From assembly GCA_004210915.1 (NCBI GenBank), contig SEGS01000030.1, positions 1-64,000 on the forward strand: a DNA stretch of 64,000 nucleotides, written 5' to 3'. Both the position numbers and the translations under genes were made by a program. The notes under the pieces are model-generated. The model made no database searches and was not told the DNA's origin. It saw nothing but the letters and a program-made list of their open reading frames with translations. This DNA comes from Variovorax sp. Its GTDB lineage: Bacteria > Pseudomonadota > Gammaproteobacteria > Burkholderiales > Burkholderiaceae_C. Each line of letters begins with the position of its first letter. Positions within the stretch are counted from its first letter, which is position 1. Positions 31,281 to 41,407 of the stretch are shown here, piece by piece.

Positions 31281-32468
31281 ATGCACCACGCCCTGGCCCC
31301 TGTCGGCGCTGCCACGATGGTCCGTTCGCTCGTCGCCGCTGCGGCGCTTCTCAGTTACGTCGGCCTGACGCACGCGGTGCAGGACTGCGACCTGGACGGC
31401 ACGCCGATCAACGTCAACCACGGCGGCATGACGGCAGGAAAAAGCGGCCTGATCCGCTGCAAGGACCGCGACAGCGGCCAGGTGCGGCGCGAGCAGCAGA
31501 TCCAGAACGGCGTCTACATGGGCCTGGTGCGCATGTATCAGGACGGCAAACTGTTCAAGGAACACTACGTCAACGCCAAGGGCAACATGGAAGGTCCGGC
31601 GCGCGAGTTCGCCCCCACCGGCAAGGTGGTGCGCGAGTCGGTCTACGTCGATTCCAACGAAGTCGGCCTGATCCGCGTCTTCTACCCGGGCGGGGCGCGC
31701 CGGCGCATCGCCTTCAACGGCGAAGGCAGCCGCGAGGCGGCCAGCGTCGAGTTCACGGAATCGGGCCAGCTGAGCGCGCTGCGCTGCGGCGACAAGCCGG
31801 TGCTCGGCCCCGGCTTCGACGATGCACGCGCCTGCGGCTTCAGCGGCACGCCCGTGCCCATCGAACTGTTCGACAGCAAGGGCACGGTGCGCCAGCGCAT
31901 CACCTACAGCGACGGCAAGCGCATACGGTGGGAGAGCCTGTACGACAACGGCCAACCGGAGACCACGGGTGAGCTCAGCGGCACCCAATCGACAGTGCGC
32001 CGCTTCGCATCGACCGGCGTGAAGCGCGCCGAAGTGATCAGCCTCATCTCGGACCGGCGCAGCGTGCGCCAGCGTGAGATCGAATATTCGGAGCGCGGCG
32101 TACTGGTGCGGGAGCAACGCTGGTCCACCGAAGGCCTGCCGACCACCGACGAAAGCTACTACCTCAACGGCCAGCCGCGGAGCAAGACGGTCTACAGCGG
32201 CAGCGGCGCCGCGCGCGCGCTCGAGATCACCGAGTTCCACGACAACGGCCAGCGCGCTGCGCAGGGCCGCTACATCATGGGCGCGCGCAACCTGCAACTG
32301 CCGACCGGCATCCACCAGCGCTTCGATGAAAAGGGTGTGTTGCGCGCCGAATCCCACTACGACGGCAAGGGCCGTGTGGCGCGCGAGCGCACCTGGGACA
32401 CGGCGGGCCAGCCCGAGCGCGACGACGAACTCTTCGAGGACGGCTCGCGCAAGGCCTTTGCGAAGTAG
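31281..32468 (+). CDS. exported MORN/YwqK-like repeat protein
   Basis: Signal peptide; repeated motifs of type LYDNGQPETTGEL, YYLNGQPRSKTVY, FHDNGQRAAQGRY. Confidence 0.7.
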   Translation: MHHALAPVGAATMVRSLVAAAALLSYVGLTHAVQDCDLDGTPINVNHGGMTAGKSGLIRCKDRDSGQVRREQQIQNGVYMGLVRMYQDGKLFKEHYVNAKGNMEGPAREFAPTGKVVRESVYVDSNEVGLIRVFYPGGARRRIAFNGEGSREAASVEFTESGQLSALRCGDKPVLGPGFDDARACGFSGTPVPIELFDSKGTVRQRITYSDGKRIRWESLYDNGQPETTGELSGTQSTVRRFASTGVKRAEVISLISDRRSVRQREIEYSERGVLVREQRWSTEGLPTTDESYYLNGQPRSKTVYSGSGAARALEITEFHDNGQRAAQGRYIMGARNLQLPTGIHQRFDEKGVLRAESHYDGKGRVARERTWDTAGQPERDDELFEDGSRKAFAK

Positions 32469-32469
32469 C

Positions 32470-33450
32470 TCAGTCGAGCTTGATGCCCTGGGCCTTGATG
32501 ATCGGCCCCCAGCGCCTCGATTCCGCGCGCGACAGCGCCGCGAACTGCTCGGGCGTGCCGGGCAGCGGTTCCATGCCGAAATCGTTGAAGCGCTTCAGGA
32601 CAGCCGGGTTGCTGAAAGACCGGTTCAGTTCGCCATTGAGCTTCGCCACCACAGACGCAGGCAGGCCGGCCGGACCGAGCACGCCCTGGAAGGCGAACAC
32701 CTCGGTGTTGGGCACGCCCATTTCGGCCAGCGTCGGCACATCGGGCAGCAGCTTGCTGCGCTGGGCCGAGCCGATGGCCAACACGCGCACCTTGTTGCTC
32801 TGCATGATCGAAAGGCCGGAAGCCAGATCGAGAAACATGCACGGCACCTGCCCGCCCATCACATCGGCCATGGCAGGTGCCGCGCCGCGGTAAGGGATGT
32901 GCGTGATGAAGGTGCCGGTGCGGTTCTTGAACATTTCCATCGCCAGGTGGTGCGGCGAGCCATTGCCGGGCGAGGCGTAGTTGAGCTTGCCGGGGTTGGC
33001 CTTGGCATAGGCCAGGAACGCCTTGAAGTCCTTGGCCGGAAAGTCGGGGTGCACCACGATCGCCAGAGGAAATCGGCCGATGGCGCCGATGTAGCTGAAG
33101 TCCTTTTCGGGATTGAAGGGCAGCTTGCCGAACAGGTGTTCATTGAAGGCCAGCACGGCGTTGTCGGCCGACATGATCGTGTAGCCGTCGGGCTTGCTCT
33201 TGGCGACGATGTCGGCGCCGATGTTGGTCGACGCTCCCGGACGGTTGTCGATCACGATGGCCTGCCCGAGCGCGGTCCGCATGGCTTCCGAAAGGGTGCG
33301 CGCGATGACGTCGGTGCCGCCGCCCGCGGGATAGGGCACGACCCACTTGATCGGTTGTTCGGGATAGCCCTGCGCGCGCGCCCAGGGGGCAACTGCGGTG
33401 GCACCGGCCGCCGCCAGCCCGGCGAGCAATGTTCTACGTTGGAATGTCAT
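32470..33450 (-). CDS. Bug-family tripartite tricarboxylate receptor (periplasmic binding protein)
   Basis: YPEQPIKWVVPYPAGGGTDVIARTL...VIDNRPGASTNIGADIVAKSKPDGYT. Confidence 0.92.
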   Translation of the reverse strand: MTFQRRTLLAGLAAAGATAVAPWARAQGYPEQPIKWVVPYPAGGGTDVIARTLSEAMRTALGQAIVIDNRPGASTNIGADIVAKSKPDGYTIMSADNAVLAFNEHLFGKLPFNPEKDFSYIGAIGRFPLAIVVHPDFPAKDFKAFLAYAKANPGKLNYASPGNGSPHHLAMEMFKNRTGTFITHIPYRGAAPAMADVMGGQVPCMFLDLASGLSIMQSNKVRVLAIGSAQRSKLLPDVPTLAEMGVPNTEVFAFQGVLGPAGLPASVVAKLNGELNRSFSNPAVLKRFNDFGMEPLPGTPEQFAALSRAESRRWGPIIKAQGIKLD

Positions 33451-33689
33451 GAGGTCGTCTCCGTGGGTGTTGAGGGTGAAGCGGAAAGTGAGGGCACTGG
33501 CAACTCGGCCAGCGCGTCGGCCAGGGCCCGCTTGCAGCGAGCCTCGTCACCGACTTGCTCGAACAGCAGCAGCGCCAGCCGTGCAAGGAACAGCGATTCG
33601 CGCGCCTCGCCGGCCTCGGTGATGGCGTTGGCACACGCGGCGTAGAGGCGGTCGCGGGCTTCGGGGGCCAGCACGGTGGTGATCGTCAT
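33447..33689 (-). CDS. small protein, DUF2783-like
   Basis: 81 aa, LARLALLLFEQVGDEARCKRALADA; stop/start overlaps with both neighbours. Confidence 0.6.
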   Translation of the reverse strand: MTITTVLAPEARDRLYAACANAITEAGEARESLFLARLALLLFEQVGDEARCKRALADALAELPVPSLSASPSTPTETTS

Positions 33690-35425
33690 GCGGGCTCCGT
33701 CGTTTCGTTGCAGTGCAACGCGCCAGCGCGCACCAGTGCCTGCCGCAGCATCTCGGCCGCTGGCACGCCGCGCCAGCGTGCGGCCACATGGCCGTCGGGG
33801 CGCAGCAGGTAGACCACGCCCTCCGCTTGCACGCCGAGCGCGGCGAAGGCGGCGGCGTTGTGCGCGTCGCGCTGCAGCCGATGCAGCACCAGGGGCACGC
33901 CTTCGACGTCCTTCGACGCGCATTCGCATTGCAGCGCGAGCAAGGTGAACGCCGGCGCCTGCAGCAGGTCGCTCAGGTGCAGCGCCGGCCCGAGTGGCAG
34001 GTTCGGCATCACCTCGCCCGGCTTCGGCCCGGCGGGCAACGCGTCGCCCGCGCTCGACAGCGCCGACCGCTCGTAGCACACAGCCTGTGTCTGGCGCGGG
34101 TTGATGAGGTTCGCTATTTCGCGGTGCCGGCCCGACAGCGACAGCGCCGCCTCGCGCAGCAGGTCGAAGCCGCGCGACGGCGGCGACATGAATTCGGTGC
34201 TGCGCATCGCACTCTCGGCGTTGACGTGGAACGCGGCGATCCGCTCTTGAGAGTAGCTGTCGAGCAGCGACGCATCGGACAAGCCACGCGCCACGAATGC
34301 CAGCTTCCACGCCAGGTTGTCGGCGTCGTCGAAGCCTGAATTGAGGCCCCGCACGCCGAAGATCGGCATCGCGTGCGCTGCATTGCCAGCGAACAGAACG
34401 CGGTCATGGCGGTAGCTTTGCAACGTCATCGCGCCGGCGCGGTAGACCGAAGTCCATACCGTGTGCCAAGGCAGATGGCCCTCGCCGATCGCATCCAGGT
34501 GGCGCTGCACGAACTCGGCCACGGCGGCGGGTTGCAATGCTTCTTCGGTGCTCTGGCCGGCGCGCAGCTGGTAGTCAATGCGCCAGATGTCGTCGGGCTG
34601 ACGGTGCATGAGCACGGTCGAGCCGGGGTTCCAGGGCGGATCGAACCAGGCGCGGCGCTCGGTCGGATGGTCGCTGTGCAGTTCGATGTCGATGATCACG
34701 TAGCGGCCTTCGTAGCCGGTGCCTTCGAGGGCAAGTCCGAGCGCCTTGCGCACGAAGCTCTGGCCACCGTCGCAGGCCGCGAGCCAGTCGCCGTGCAGCG
34801 TGTAGTTGCCGTCGGCGTTGCGCACCTGGAGCGTCACGCCGCCGTCGCCCTGCACCAGCGCCACGAGCTCGGTGCCCCAGCGGATGTCGATCAGGCCAGG
34901 CGCCGCTTCGTTGCGGCGCGTGATCTCGTCCAGCAGGTACTGCTCGATGTAGTACTGCTCGAGATTGATCATCGGTGGCAGCTTCTGCGTGTCGTCGTGC
35001 GGCATCTCGAAGCGGAACACTTCATCGGTCTTGTAGAAGCTGCGCCCGCCGGTCCACGGCAGACCTTTCGACAGGAAGGCCGGCAGCGCGCCGAGGCGCT
35101 CGACGATCTCGAGGCTGCGGCGCGAGATGCAGGCCGCGCGGCTGCCGACGCAGACCGTGTCATCGGCTTCGAGGATCACGCTGCGCACGCCGTGGTTGGC
35201 CAGCCCCAACGCCAGCGCCATGCCGACCGGGCCACCGCCCGCGATGACGACCGGATGCCGGCCCGGCTCGAAACCTGCGTCGAGCGGCGGCGTGAAAGGC
35301 GCGAAGCGCTTGTAGTGGAAGGCGCCGACCGAGGGCGGCAGGGCCGCGCCGGCCGCCGGTGGCAGCGGGCCGGAGGCCGCGTCGCCGGGCCGCGCGGTGG
35401 GAGCAGGATTTGCAGTGGTGTTCAT
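33686..35425 (-). CDS. FAD-dependent aromatic monooxygenase
   Basis: HPVVIAGGGPVGMALALGLANHGVRSVILEADD; RVLFAGNAAHAMPIFGVRGLNSGFDDADNLAWKLA. Confidence 0.9.
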   Translation of the reverse strand: MNTTANPAPTARPGDAASGPLPPAAGAALPPSVGAFHYKRFAPFTPPLDAGFEPGRHPVVIAGGGPVGMALALGLANHGVRSVILEADDTVCVGSRAACISRRSLEIVERLGALPAFLSKGLPWTGGRSFYKTDEVFRFEMPHDDTQKLPPMINLEQYYIEQYLLDEITRRNEAAPGLIDIRWGTELVALVQGDGGVTLQVRNADGNYTLHGDWLAACDGGQSFVRKALGLALEGTGYEGRYVIIDIELHSDHPTERRAWFDPPWNPGSTVLMHRQPDDIWRIDYQLRAGQSTEEALQPAAVAEFVQRHLDAIGEGHLPWHTVWTSVYRAGAMTLQSYRHDRVLFAGNAAHAMPIFGVRGLNSGFDDADNLAWKLAFVARGLSDASLLDSYSQERIAAFHVNAESAMRSTEFMSPPSRGFDLLREAALSLSGRHREIANLINPRQTQAVCYERSALSSAGDALPAGPKPGEVMPNLPLGPALHLSDLLQAPAFTLLALQCECASKDVEGVPLVLHRLQRDAHNAAAFAALGVQAEGVVYLLRPDGHVAARWRGVPAAEMLRQALVRAGALHCNETTEPA

Positions 35426-35435
35426 CGTTTTGATC

Positions 35436-36566
35436 TCAGTGCAGCACGCGCGCGAGCCACGCTTCCATCGCGTCAGCCGATTGCGCGACCAGCGCCGGCT
35501 GGCCGGCCAGGTAATGGTTGCCACCGACCACGCGCTCCTCGGTCAGCCGCGCGCCGCCCGCCTCGCGCCACAGCGCGGCGGTGCTCGGGAAGGTGGAGCC
35601 GTCGGCTGTGTGCGTCATCAGCAGCACCGGCACCTGGGTGCGCGCCAGGCCCGCCGGGCCGTCGGCTTGCGAGCCGGACGACCACTGCGACAGCCACGAG
35701 CGCAGCGTGTTGAATCGGCCCATCGCATTGGCCGCGTAGTTGACCGTGCGCGCGTCGCCCCAGATCGAGCCGACCGGGCGGTCGTTCGCATCCAGCGTGA
35801 GGTCGAGAAAGCGCGGATCGCTGTGCGTGCGGTAGACCAGAAAGGTCTGGTCCGACGGCCCGCCCGGCGTCGCGCGCAGCATGCGCAGCCGCGCCCACAC
35901 CCAGGCCTCGATGCGGTCGCGGCGCGCCCGTTGCGCCGCCCGGAAGCGCGCGACGTGATCGGCCGCGAACGGCACGGGCTCCTGGCCGGCATAGAGGTCG
36001 AAGGCCGGGTCGGTCGCCAGCGGATCGGCCTCGTCGATCACCGACGGGTCCAGCCACTCGGCCAATAGTCTTGATCGCCCCGGGTGTGCGGCCGACAGCA
36101 TGAGCGCATCGACCGGTGGCAGATCGGCCGCCGACAGATGCGTTGGCAGGCCGTCGACGAAGTGCGTGGCGGTCAATTGCTCGGCTTGCGATTGGTAGAA
36201 CGACGCGAGTGCCGCGCCGCCCGAGTTGCCGACCAGCACCACCCTCTTGTAGCCCTGCGCGCGCAGCCACTTCACGCCGGCGCCGAGGTCCTGCAGCACC
36301 GTCTCCATCAGCAGCATGGTGTCATTGCCGGCATAGCGCGAGTTGAGCCCCATGCAGGCGATGCCGCGCGCGGCCAGCGGCGCCATCAGGTAGTGGCCCA
36401 TGAAATTGCTGGTCGGGTGCATCACGATCGCGGCGGTGCCGGTGCCCTCGCCCGCCGGCCGCAGCAGCGCGCCGAAGATGCGCGGGCGCAGCGCCTGCAG
36501 GCCCGACTGGCTTTCCATCGTGACGCCGGGCTGGACGTCGATGGCGACGAGTTGCGGCTCAGGCAT
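35436..36566 (-). CDS. alpha/beta hydrolase
   Basis: VVLVGNSGGAALASF nucleophile elbow; catabolic cluster context. Confidence 0.8.
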   Translation of the reverse strand: MPEPQLVAIDVQPGVTMESQSGLQALRPRIFGALLRPAGEGTGTAAIVMHPTSNFMGHYLMAPLAARGIACMGLNSRYAGNDTMLLMETVLQDLGAGVKWLRAQGYKRVVLVGNSGGAALASFYQSQAEQLTATHFVDGLPTHLSAADLPPVDALMLSAAHPGRSRLLAEWLDPSVIDEADPLATDPAFDLYAGQEPVPFAADHVARFRAAQRARRDRIEAWVWARLRMLRATPGGPSDQTFLVYRTHSDPRFLDLTLDANDRPVGSIWGDARTVNYAANAMGRFNTLRSWLSQWSSGSQADGPAGLARTQVPVLLMTHTADGSTFPSTAALWREAGGARLTEERVVGGNHYLAGQPALVAQSADAMEAWLARVLH

Positions 36567-37104
36567 GGGCGGCGCTCCGGCGTTGCTCTGTCCACTGCGC
36601 GAGCGCGGCATGCGCCTCGCGCCGGTAACCGTCGAGCGTCGGTTGCGTCGCCAGCTCGGTGGTCAGCTCCAGGCGAAAGCCGTTGGGATCAAAAAAATAG
36701 ATCGAGTGGATGTAGCCGTCATGGTCCGTTATGCCGATCACTGCGATGCCATGCGCCTCAAGGCGCGCCTTCATCGCGTCGAGCGCCGCGTCGGAGTCGA
36801 CCCGCAGCGCGATGTGGTTGACCCAGGCCGGCGTGTTGGGCGAAGGCTCGGCCGCGATGCCGTCGCCCAGATCGAAGAACGCCATGTGCGAGCCGTCGGC
36901 CATGCGGAAAAAGATGTGCACGTAGGGGCAGTGCTCGCCGGTCGAGGGCACGGTGTCATTCCGGATCACGTGGGTGAGCGGCAGACCGAGGATGTCTTCA
37001 TAGAAATGCCGCGTTTCTTCGGCATCGCGACAGCGCCAGGCGAAGTGGTGCAAGCCGCGGATCGGGTGCGGGGGGCTTTGTCCCGCAAGGGTGGTGGGCG
37101 TCAT
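36559..37104 (-). CDS. VOC-family ring-cleavage-dioxygenase-like protein
   Basis: IRGLHHFAWRCRDAEETRHFYEDILGLPLTHV; IYFFDPNGFRLELTTEL. Confidence 0.85.
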   Translation of the reverse strand: MTPTTLAGQSPPHPIRGLHHFAWRCRDAEETRHFYEDILGLPLTHVIRNDTVPSTGEHCPYVHIFFRMADGSHMAFFDLGDGIAAEPSPNTPAWVNHIALRVDSDAALDAMKARLEAHGIAVIGITDHDGYIHSIYFFDPNGFRLELTTELATQPTLDGYRREAHAALAQWTEQRRSAAHA

Positions 37105-37182
37105 GGTGGAGGGATTGTCCCGATGCAATTCGGCGCTGCGCCTCCTAACTTCGTACGACGTGTTTACCCTGATCTCCATTCC

Positions 37183-37971
37183 ATGAAGCGCCGCCGCATC
37201 CACCCTGCCGATGACATGCTCGATAGCGCCACGGTGCTCACGATCGTGGGGGGCATCGGCACGCCGCACCTGGCCGATGGTTTCCTGGCGGCGATGCAGC
37301 GGGTGCTGCCGTTGACGTTCTGCACCGTATTCGCACTTGGCGCCAACGGCCGGGTCGTGACCGTCTCCACCGCCAGCAACTATGGCGATGCGGCGCTGCA
37401 GACCTCGGAGCACTACATCGAGAACCGTTTCGACCTGCTCGATCCGAACATGGTGTGGCTGTCGGCTCGCGCGCTGCCCAGGCAACCGACGCTTTGGCTC
37501 AGCCACCAGCATGCCGACGAAGTGGCCGACCCCGCCTATCGCGCGGCGTGCTACGGCGATGTCGGCATACGGGAGCGCGTGTCGGTGTTGCTGCTGCTGC
37601 CGACCGGGCAACGCGCGGCCGTGAGCTTTTATCGCAGCCTGGCGCTGCCGGAGTTCGCCGACCGCGACTTCGGGCTCATCGCACGCCATGGCGCCCTGCT
37701 GGCCGAAGCCACGGCCGCCCACAGCCGCGGACTCGTCGGCGCGGCCAACGCTTCACGCGGCAATGCCGGGCCGATCGAACCAAGGCTGTTGGGGCTCAGC
37801 GTGCGCGAACGCGAAGTCATCGGCCATTTGCTGGCCGGCCGCACCGCGAAAGAGACCGCGCGCGAAACCGGCCTGGCGCTGAGCACCGTGCGCACGCACC
37901 AATACCGCGCGTTCAGGCGACTGAAGATCCCGACATTGAAGGCGCTTCTGCTCGAGTTGGGCAGCCGGTAG
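37183..37971 (+). CDS. LuxR-family transcriptional regulator
   Basis: C-terminal LSVREREVIGHLLAGRTAKETARETGLALSTVRTHQYRAFRRL. Confidence 0.85.
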   Translation: MKRRRIHPADDMLDSATVLTIVGGIGTPHLADGFLAAMQRVLPLTFCTVFALGANGRVVTVSTASNYGDAALQTSEHYIENRFDLLDPNMVWLSARALPRQPTLWLSHQHADEVADPAYRAACYGDVGIRERVSVLLLLPTGQRAAVSFYRSLALPEFADRDFGLIARHGALLAEATAAHSRGLVGAANASRGNAGPIEPRLLGLSVREREVIGHLLAGRTAKETARETGLALSTVRTHQYRAFRRLKIPTLKALLLELGSR

Positions 37972-38016
37972 TGCACGGCGGAACGGCCGGCGCCTGGGCG
38001 CGCCTCGCCTCGCTGC

Positions 38017-38790
38017 TTACTTCTTCGCGCTGTCGAGCCGCTTCTGCATCGCGGCCGCGCGTGCCGCCGACGGCGGGTGCGAGCTCATCAGCGAACTGCC
38101 CGTGGCCGACGGGCCGCTGAGCTTGGCGAGCTTCTCGAAGGCCGTGACCAGGCCCTTGCGTTCCAGCTTGCGCTCGGTGAGCAGATCGAACGAGTAGTTG
38201 TCCGCAGCGCTCTCCTGCGACTGCGAGAACTGCGCGTTGACAAACTTCTCGGCCAGATCGCCCGCCTGCGACTGCGTCATCTGCCCCACCGTGCCGCCCA
38301 CCGCGCCGACTAGCGCGCGCGCTGCCGAAGCCGCGTACGCCGTCTGCATGCGCGACTTGCTGTGGCCCAGCGCGACGTGTCCGATTTCATGGCCCACCAC
38401 ACCGCGCACTTCGTCGTCGGTCATCAGGTCCATCAGGCCGCTGTAGACGCGGATGCAGCCGTTGGCCATGGCCCAGGCGTTGACGTCTTCGGTCAGGTAC
38501 ACCTTGTAGCTGGCGGGCCGGCCGTTCACTGTCGTCGGCATCTGGCGAATCATGTTGTTCAGGCGCACGGTGTACTTGTTGTTCGCCGGTGCGACCTGGT
38601 TCTTCTGGTCCATCGCCGCGCACGACTGGTCGGACATCGTGGCGATCTCCCCGTCGGTCAGCGACATCGCCTTGTAAGCGGTGCCGCCCGCGGTGCTCAG
38701 TGCGCCGGTATCGACGTTCTTCATGGTTTCGCAGCCTGCGAGGGCCATGGAAGCGGCAGCGGCCAGAGCGGCCCAACGGAAACGATGCAT
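38017..38790 (-). CDS. M48-family metalloprotease lipoprotein
   Basis: Lipobox ALAGC; GVVGHEIGHVALGHSKSRM zinc motif. Confidence 0.92.
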   Translation of the reverse strand: MHRFRWAALAAAASMALAGCETMKNVDTGALSTAGGTAYKAMSLTDGEIATMSDQSCAAMDQKNQVAPANNKYTVRLNNMIRQMPTTVNGRPASYKVYLTEDVNAWAMANGCIRVYSGLMDLMTDDEVRGVVGHEIGHVALGHSKSRMQTAYAASAARALVGAVGGTVGQMTQSQAGDLAEKFVNAQFSQSQESAADNYSFDLLTERKLERKGLVTAFEKLAKLSGPSATGSSLMSSHPPSAARAAAMQKRLDSAKK

Positions 38791-38945
38791 TGGAAAAATC
38801 CCTTTGGTTGAATGCGCCGACGCGCGCAAGCGCGCCCTTGGCGCGGTTGCCGCGTGGCATGTTGCGGAGGCGGAATGATAGGGGGCTGGCTGCCGCCGCC
38901 CCGCGCCGGCTTTTCTGAACGCGCCCGGCGTGCGCGAGACGCTGC

Positions 38946-39992
38946 TCAGGAAACCGCCGGAACTTCCGCTGCCACCGCCCGCCCCGCCGGCGACACGATT
39001 TCCTGCTCGATCGCGCCGAACAGCGAGCGCCCGTCCAGACCCTTCATCTCGATCCGGATCGTGTCGCCGAACTTCATGAACTCGGTGGCCGGCGCGCCGT
39101 CCTTAATCGTTTCGATGCAGCGCTTCTCGGCGATGCACGAGTAGCCCTTGGGCCAGTCCATGCGGCCGCCCGCGCCTTCGACGCCCTTGTTGCTCACCGT
39201 GCCGCTGCCGACGATGCTGCCGGCGCGCACGTTGCGCGTCTTCGCGATGTGGGCGATGAGCTGGCCGAAATGGAAGGTCATGTCATCGCCGGCGTCGCAC
39301 ATCCCGACCTTGCGGCCGTTCCAGGTGCTTTGCAGCGTGAGGTGAACGCGGCCTTCCTGCCAGGCCTCGCCGATTTCGTCGAGCGTGACGGCGACGGGGC
39401 TGAAGGCGGTGGCCGGCTTACTCTGAAAAAAGCCGAAGCCCTTGGCCAGTTCGGCCGGGATCAGGTTGCGCAAGCTCACGTCGTTGGCGAGCATGACGAG
39501 GCGGATGCCGTCGAGCGCCTGCTCGGGGCTCGCGCCCATCTTCACGTCGCCGGTGACGACGGCGATCTCGGCCTCGAAGTCGATGCCCATCGCTTCGCTC
39601 GGGACCATCACGTCGTCGGTCGGGCCGAGGAAGTCGTCGCTGCCGCCCTGGTACATGAGCGGGTCGCTGTAGAAGCTCTCGGGCACTTCGGCGTTGCGCG
39701 CCTTGCGCACCAGCTCGACGTGGTTGAGGTAGGCCGAGCCGTCGGCCCACTGGTAGGCGCGCGGCAGGGGCGCCATGCACTGCTTCGCATCGAACGGGAA
39801 GGCGTGGCGCGCGCGGCCGTTGTTGAGCCCGTCGTACAGGTCCTGCAGCTGGGGCGCCATGAAACCCCAGTCGTCCAGCACCTGCTGCAGGCGGCTGGCG
39901 ATGCCGGTGGCGTAGTGGGCGAGCGTGAGATCGCGCGAGACGACGACGAGCTGGCCGTCGCGGGAGCCGTCCTTGAGGGTGGCGAGTTTCAT
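38946..39992 (-). CDS. fumarylacetoacetate hydrolase family protein
   Basis: MVPSEAMGIDFEAEIAVVTGDVKMGAS; GSIVGSGTVSNKG. Confidence 0.88.
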   Translation of the reverse strand: MKLATLKDGSRDGQLVVVSRDLTLAHYATGIASRLQQVLDDWGFMAPQLQDLYDGLNNGRARHAFPFDAKQCMAPLPRAYQWADGSAYLNHVELVRKARNAEVPESFYSDPLMYQGGSDDFLGPTDDVMVPSEAMGIDFEAEIAVVTGDVKMGASPEQALDGIRLVMLANDVSLRNLIPAELAKGFGFFQSKPATAFSPVAVTLDEIGEAWQEGRVHLTLQSTWNGRKVGMCDAGDDMTFHFGQLIAHIAKTRNVRAGSIVGSGTVSNKGVEGAGGRMDWPKGYSCIAEKRCIETIKDGAPATEFMKFGDTIRIEMKGLDGRSLFGAIEQEIVSPAGRAVAAEVPAVS

Positions 39993-40114
39993 GGTGCGGA
40001 GAGCGCTGCGCAGGCGGGATCGCGCGGCGCTGCTACTAAACTGATTGGACGGGCGGCAGTGTACCGAGGCACCGGGGATTGAACCCTGCTGGCCGGCGCC
40101 CGCTCCACCTCCTC

Positions 40115-41312
40115 ATGTCGACCCTCGCCACGCCCGCGTCGCCCGCGCTGCATGCCCGCCCGCCGTGGCGGGCGCTCGCGATGTTGACGATGGTGGTGGG
40201 CGCGGTGCACCTGCTGTTGCTCGCGCTGGCGCCGACCGCCGTGGCGCCGGCGCCCTCCCCGCTGGTGAACCGCTTCAGCACCCGCACGATCGTGATCGCG
40301 CCGCCTTCGCCGCCGGCTGCAGCAGCGCCCGCGTCCTGAAAAGACGCAGACGCCAGCGACGCCGCTTCGAGACGCAACAACTGGCACACCCGAATCCGAC
40401 GCGCCGCAGGATCCGCTGGCCGATGCATCCGCGGCGCTTCCGTCGCCGATGCCGGCGGCGAGTGCGAGTGCGAGTGCGAGTGCCGAGGCAGCGGCGGTGG
40501 CAGACGCCGGATCGACCGCAGCAGCGAGCGACACCGTCACGGCCGAAGCTCCCGGCGCCACCGGCAGCATGGGCGCCCCCGGTGCATCGGGCAGTTCAGG
40601 TCCGCCGGGCGCCTCGGGTGCAGGCACTGGCGCCGGCGGCCCCCGGGCCGGCCCCGTCGCGCTGCAGATTCCCGGCTCGGTCCGCTTGCTGTTCACCGTC
40701 ACGGGCCAGCAGGGCGCCTCGCCGATGCAAGGCGTGTTCGGCGAGCTGACCTGGCTGCAGGACGGCGCAGCCTACGACGCGCGCCTGTCACTGACGCTGC
40801 TGTTCAAGACCCTGCGCAGCCAGCACAGCACCGGCGCGATCGGCGCCACGGGCATCGAGCCCCGGCGCTTCTCGGACACGCGCAAGAGCGAAGTGGCGTC
40901 GCACTTCGTGCGCGAGCGCGGCGAGGTCGTGTTCAGCAGCAATGCGCCGAGCGTGCCGCTGCAGGCCGGCGCGCAAGACCGTCTGAGCGTGGTGATGCAG
41001 CTGGGCGGCCTGCTGGCGGGCGCGCCGGGCCGTTACCCGGCCGGCAGCGCGATCGCGGTGCAGACGGTCGGCCCGCGCGATGCGGACATCTGGACGTTCC
41101 AGGTCGACGGCGAGGAAACGCTCGCGCTGCCGGCTGGGGAGATGGTGGCGCGCCGGCTCACGCGCACACCGCGGCGCCCGTACGACGACAAGATCGAGTT
41201 GTGGGTGGCGCCGGCCCTGGGTTACCTGCCGGTGCGCATCCGCCAGACCCAGGCCAACGGCGATTTCGCCGACATGCAGCTGCGCGAACAGGCGCCGGTG
41301 CGGGCACCGTGA
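40115..41312 (+). pseudogene. DUF3108-family protein, single-base frameshift
   Basis: N-terminal TM ORF (40115-40339) and C-terminal ORF (from 40449) join perfectly if one T at about 40337 is removed (PASEKTQTPATPLRDATTGTPESDAPQDP). Confidence 0.75.
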
Positions 41313-41407
41313 CCCAAGCGAGCCCGAAACCCGCAAAAGTTGCAGGCCGACGCCCACAAAATCACGCGCTTCTTGAAACTGGCGCGTTGATTGCTATCTA
41401 ACGGAGC

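Noticed and set aside
40459-40486. Phase-variable contingency repeat (GAGTGC)n
   Set aside because: Unit is 6 bp so copy-number change cannot shift frame; retained only as a length-variation note
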